Source of the DNA: Pimelobacter simplex
GTDB lineage: Bacteria; Actinomycetota; Actinomycetes; Propionibacteriales; Nocardioidaceae
Reading direction: 5' to 3'
Assembly (NCBI RefSeq): GCF_900114845.1
Contig: NZ_FOUK01000003.1
Span: 744,001-808,000 of the forward strand
Length of the DNA stretch: 64,000 bases
In this document: positions 61,513-64,000 of the stretch, in pieces
How the letters are laid out: each line of letters begins with the position of its first letter
Numbering within the stretch: position 1 is the first letter of the stretch
Notes under the pieces: model-generated
Told to the model about the DNA's origin: nothing
The model's input: the letters and a program-made list of their open reading frames with translations, nothing else
Database searches by the model: none
Position numbers and translations under genes: made by a program

Positions 61513-62898
61513 ATGACCCGGCGCCGCGGTGCTCTCGGGCTCGGCGTCCTCGGCGCCGGGCTCGGGCTGGTGCTCGGTTGCACGGCCCCGGCCGAGCAGC
61601 CACCGCCGGACCCGCCCTCCGCCGGCCGCACGCCCGCACCCGTGGCCCGCGACCCGCTCGTCGTCGCGGTGCACGCGTCGCGGCCCGCGCCCCGGCTGAG
61701 CGTCGCCGAGGCGGATGCGCTCGTGGCCGGCGAGGCCGACACCTGGCGCACCCTCGACGGTAGCGACCGGCCGCTGCGCCTGGTCACGACGGTGCGGGCC
61801 GTGCGCCGCGACCGGGACGCCGTCGCGCTGCTGCCCGCCTCGCAGCTCGATGCCACCGTGCGCGCGGCGCGGGTCGGCGGCGTCGACCCGCTGCGCCGGC
61901 CGGCCGACTACCCGCTGCTCGTCGCCGGCCCGCCACCGCCGGCGGTCACCACGCTGACGGTGGTCGGCGACGTCATGCTCGGGCGGCGCGTGGGCGTCCG
62001 CGCGACCGCGGCCGGCGACCCGAGCCTGCCGCTGCGTCCGCTCCAGCGCCGGCTCCGCTCCGCGGACCTCACCCTGGGCACGCTCGAGAGCACACTCTCC
62101 GACGACGGCCCGCCACAGCAGGGCGACGACTCCTTCGCCGCGCCGCCCGCGATCCTCGAGGGGCTCGCCGACGCCGGCTTCGACGCGGTCTCGCTGGCCG
62201 ACAACCACACCGGCGACTTCGGCGAGCGCGCGCTGCTGCGCACGCTCGACCTGCTCGCCGACGGCCCGGTCCGGGCGTTCGGCGCAGGCCGCGACCTGGC
62301 CGAGGCGAGCACGGCGTACGTCGCCGAGCGCAACGGCGTGCGCTTCGGCGTGATCGGGTTCAACGCGATCGGCGAGACCCCGCGGGCGACCGCCCGGCGT
62401 CCCGGCGCGCTGTCGGTGCGGATGCCCCCGCGGACCGGCCCGCTCGTCGACAGCGACCTCGCGCACGTCGAGCGGCTGGTCCGCCGGCTCGACACCGAGG
62501 TCGATGTCGTCGTCGTGCTCCCGCACTGGGGCACCCAGTACACGCACGTCGCCGAGCCGATCCAGTCCCGCGTGGCTCGCCGGCTCACGCGCGCGGGCGC
62601 CGACCTCGTCGTGGGCGGGCACCCGCACTGGGTGCAGGGGCTGGAGTGGCACGACGGCACGCTCATCGCCCACTCGCTGGGCAACTTCGTGTTCGACATG
62701 GACTTCATGACCGAGACCCAGCAGGGCGTCGTCCTCGAGGCGGTGTTCTGGGGCACCGAGCTCAAGGGCTTCCAGCTCGTCCCCTACGCGATGGACGACG
62801 ACTTCGCGCCGCGTCCGGTGCGGGGCCGGCTGGCCGCCGACATCCTGGGCGACGTCTGGACCAACAGCACCGGACCGTTCCGCTCCTCAGCCCCGTAG
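61513..62898 (+). CDS. CapA-like phosphoesterase lipoprotein
   Basis: 461 residues from the ATG at 61513. The signal ends LVLGC (Cys23), a lipobox. After a ~120-residue variable region, the CapA/PgsA (PGA_cap) metallophosphoesterase-like domain is clear: TVVGDVMLGRRVG, LGTLESTLSD, SLADNHTGDFGE, HWGTQYTHV, GGHPHWVQG and HSLGNFVFD. CapA proteins take part in poly-gamma-glutamate export or retention, but many actinobacterial members have no capB/capC and unknown roles; none are visible here. The end overlaps the convergent peptidase stop by 12 bp. Confidence 0.9.
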   Translation: MTRRRGALGLGVLGAGLGLVLGCTAPAEQPPPDPPSAGRTPAPVARDPLVVAVHASRPAPRLSVAEADALVAGEADTWRTLDGSDRPLRLVTTVRAVRRDRDAVALLPASQLDATVRAARVGGVDPLRRPADYPLLVAGPPPPAVTTLTVVGDVMLGRRVGVRATAAGDPSLPLRPLQRRLRSADLTLGTLESTLSDDGPPQQGDDSFAAPPAILEGLADAGFDAVSLADNHTGDFGERALLRTLDLLADGPVRAFGAGRDLAEASTAYVAERNGVRFGVIGFNAIGETPRATARRPGALSVRMPPRTGPLVDSDLAHVERLVRRLDTEVDVVVVLPHWGTQYTHVAEPIQSRVARRLTRAGADLVVGGHPHWVQGLEWHDGTLIAHSLGNFVFDMDFMTETQQGVVLEAVFWGTELKGFQLVPYAMDDDFAPRPVRGRLAADILGDVWTNSTGPFRSSAP

Positions 62899-63819
62899 CC
62901 AGGCCAGCACCAGCCGGCCCACCCGGTCGAGCTGCCGGGCGTCGACGAGCCGGGGCAGGTCGCGCGCGTTGTGGTAGCCGGCGTACGGCGTGCTGCCGAC
63001 GCGCAACCCGGGCAGGCCCGCCCGCACGAACGACCAGTGGTCGCTGGAGCGCTGGCCGGTCTCGGCCGCGGTCGGCACCCCGGCCCGGCGTCCCGCCCGC
63101 ACCAGCGCCCGCGGCGGGTCCTCGGTCGCGCTGCCCACCGGGACGACGGCGCCGGTCCCGACCCGGTCGAGAGCGAGCATCCCGCGCACCGCCCGCCGCT
63201 CGGGAGCGCTCAGCCCGGCCACGTAGTGCCGCGAGCCGTAGTGGTGGTCGTCGTCGCCCGGGCCGCGCGGCTCCTCGGCCCCGAAGAGCACCAGCACCAC
63301 CGGCAGCCGTGCGCGCAGGTCCGTTCGGGCCAGGGCGAGGAGCACGCCGACGCCGGACGCGTTGTCCTCAGCGCCGGGCGAGACCGCGACGGTGTCGAGG
63401 TGCGCGCCCAGCACCAGGTGCGGCCGGGTGGAGTCGAACCCCGGCGGGACGGCGACCACGTTCTGGCTGTGTCCGGCCGGCACCGGCACGCCCCACGAGT
63501 CACCCGCCGGGACGGCGAAGCGCTGCCGGCGCACCTCGTAGCCGGCGTCCTCCAGCTCGCCCGCCGCCCAGTCGGCGGCGCGGCGGAAGCCGGGACCGGT
63601 GGCCAGGCGCGGGCCGATCCGGACGGCGAGGTGGCGCACCGCGGCGTCGGCCCTCGCGGCGTCGAAGGTGACCGGGCGCGCGGGCGGCGGCGTCGGAGCC
63701 GGTGCCGCGGTCGCGGGCTGCTGGGAAGGGGGCGGCGTCCGGTCCCGGGTCGGCTCGGTGCTGCAGCCCGCCAGAAATGCGGCGAGGACGACCACACTCG
63801 TGGTCGTCCTCGCCGGCAC
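62887..63819 (-). CDS. M28 family metallopeptidase lipoprotein
   Basis: 310 residues from the GTG at 63819. The signal ends LAGC (Cys19), a lipobox, followed by a Pro/Thr/Ala-rich linker. The M28 aminopeptidase residues are visible: LGAHLDTV (first His/Asp), EDNASGVGVLLAL (Asp bridge), FGAEEPRG (catalytic Glu pair) and a C-terminal His in YAGYHNARDLP. It should release N-terminal amino acids from peptides outside the cell. It is upstream of rpoD on the opposite orientation of the gene order but shares its strand. Confidence 0.9.
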   Translation of the reverse strand: MPARTTTSVVVLAAFLAGCSTEPTRDRTPPPSQQPATAAPAPTPPPARPVTFDAARADAAVRHLAVRIGPRLATGPGFRRAADWAAGELEDAGYEVRRQRFAVPAGDSWGVPVPAGHSQNVVAVPPGFDSTRPHLVLGAHLDTVAVSPGAEDNASGVGVLLALARTDLRARLPVVLVLFGAEEPRGPGDDDHHYGSRHYVAGLSAPERRAVRGMLALDRVGTGAVVPVGSATEDPPRALVRAGRRAGVPTAAETGQRSSDHWSFVRAGLPGLRVGSTPYAGYHNARDLPRLVDARQLDRVGRLVLAWLRG

Positions 63820-63831
63820 GGCTGGTTCTCG

Positions 63832-64000
63832 TCAGTCGAGGTAGTCGCGCAGGACCTGCGAGCGCGACGGGTGCCGCAGCTTCGACATCGTCTTCGACTC
63901 GATCTGGCGGATCCGCTCGCGGGTGACCCCGTAGACCTTGCCGATCTCGTCGAGCGTCTTGGGCTGGCCGTCGGTGAGGCCGAACCTCATCGACACCACG
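63832..64000 (-). CDS. rpoD: Principal sigma factor (RpoD/SigA/HrdB), 3' part only
   Basis: Only the last 55 codons and stop lie in the window. The frame reads [20 protein letters not shown] then [20 protein letters not shown] and ends [11 protein letters not shown]. This is sigma region 4.2 of group-1 sigma factors, the helix-turn-helix that binds the -35 promoter element. The rest of the gene lies beyond base 64000. Its neighbourhood (parE, DUF7455, parC) resembles that of hrdB in Streptomyces. Confidence 0.95.
   Translation of the reverse strand, partial: VVSMRFGLTDGQPKTLDEIGKVYGVTRERIRQIESKTMSKLRHPSRSQVLRDYLD

Noticed and set aside
61513..62898. A full poly-gamma-glutamate capsule locus
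   Set aside because: Only the CapA-like gene is present; no capB, capC or capE-like neighbours are seen.

Overview
The window reads as an ordinary chromosomal segment of a high-GC actinobacterium, most likely a Nocardioides-like member of the Propionibacteriales. Evidence: very high GC at third codon positions, many GTG starts, many 4-bp stop/start overlaps, frequent TANNNT boxes only 6-8 nt before a start codon (leaderless transcripts), DtxR/IdeR-type iron boxes, actinobacterial families (GlnA2/GlnE, LprG-like lipoprotein plus MFS pump, HelR, a DUF5998 protein, a DUF7455 protein), and a topoisomerase IV / principal sigma factor neighbourhood like the one around hrdB in Streptomyces. The genus is an inference. 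I saw no tRNA, rRNA, CRISPR array, prophage or insertion sequence.

Layout. 1-5 kb: tail of a sodium/solute symporter coupled to an amidase, facing a two-gene molybdenum hydroxylase (2Fe-2S subunit plus Tat-exported molybdopterin subunit). 5-14 kb: a diguanylate cyclase, a TetR regulator with its probable operator, a DUF2236 oxygenase and acyl-CoA dehydrogenase pair, a small oxidoreductase with a divergent HxlR regulator, a PAS-GGDEF-EAL protein divergent from a membrane glycosyltransferase with a tiny partner, and an esterase. 14.6-18.8 kb: iron-siderophore ABC importer 1, with two iron boxes. 18.8-25.2 kb: a secreted protein, glnE-glnA2, a SufR-like iron-sulfur regulator and a divergent small membrane protein. 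25.2-32 kb: a GNAT acyltransferase translationally coupled to a membrane GGDEF-EAL protein, nadE, and an ECF sigma factor fused to a membrane segment and a large C-terminal domain.

32-46 kb: VOC protein, panB, a secreted sugar-dehydrogenase-like lipoprotein, an acetyltransferase, an M3 peptidase, a Pro/Glu-rich lytic transglycosylase, thymidine kinase, a tandem pair of secreted proteins with identical C-termini, a phosphodiesterase with a DUF5998 partner, a GNAT/acyl-CoA-synthetase fusion and a RibD-like reductase. 46-57.5 kb: parC, the LprG/P55-like pair, carbonic anhydrase, the rifamycin-response helicase helR behind a rifamycin-associated element, parE and a DUF7455 protein. 57.5-61.5 kb: siderophore importer 2, also iron-boxed. 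61.5-64 kb: a CapA-like phosphoesterase, an M28 peptidase and the 3' end of the principal sigma factor gene.

How the genes work together. Two complete siderophore importers share one regulon signature. Three intact cyclic-di-GMP enzymes lie within 23 kb, two of them tied to distinct partners (a glycosyltransferase and an acyltransferase). Nitrogen control (glnE/glnA2), DNA topology (parC/parE) and RNA polymerase (helR, rpoD, ECF fusion) supply the housekeeping content. The least explained items are the ECF-membrane fusion, the cyclic-di-GMP/acyltransferase pair, the duplicated secreted proteins and three large intergenic palindromes.
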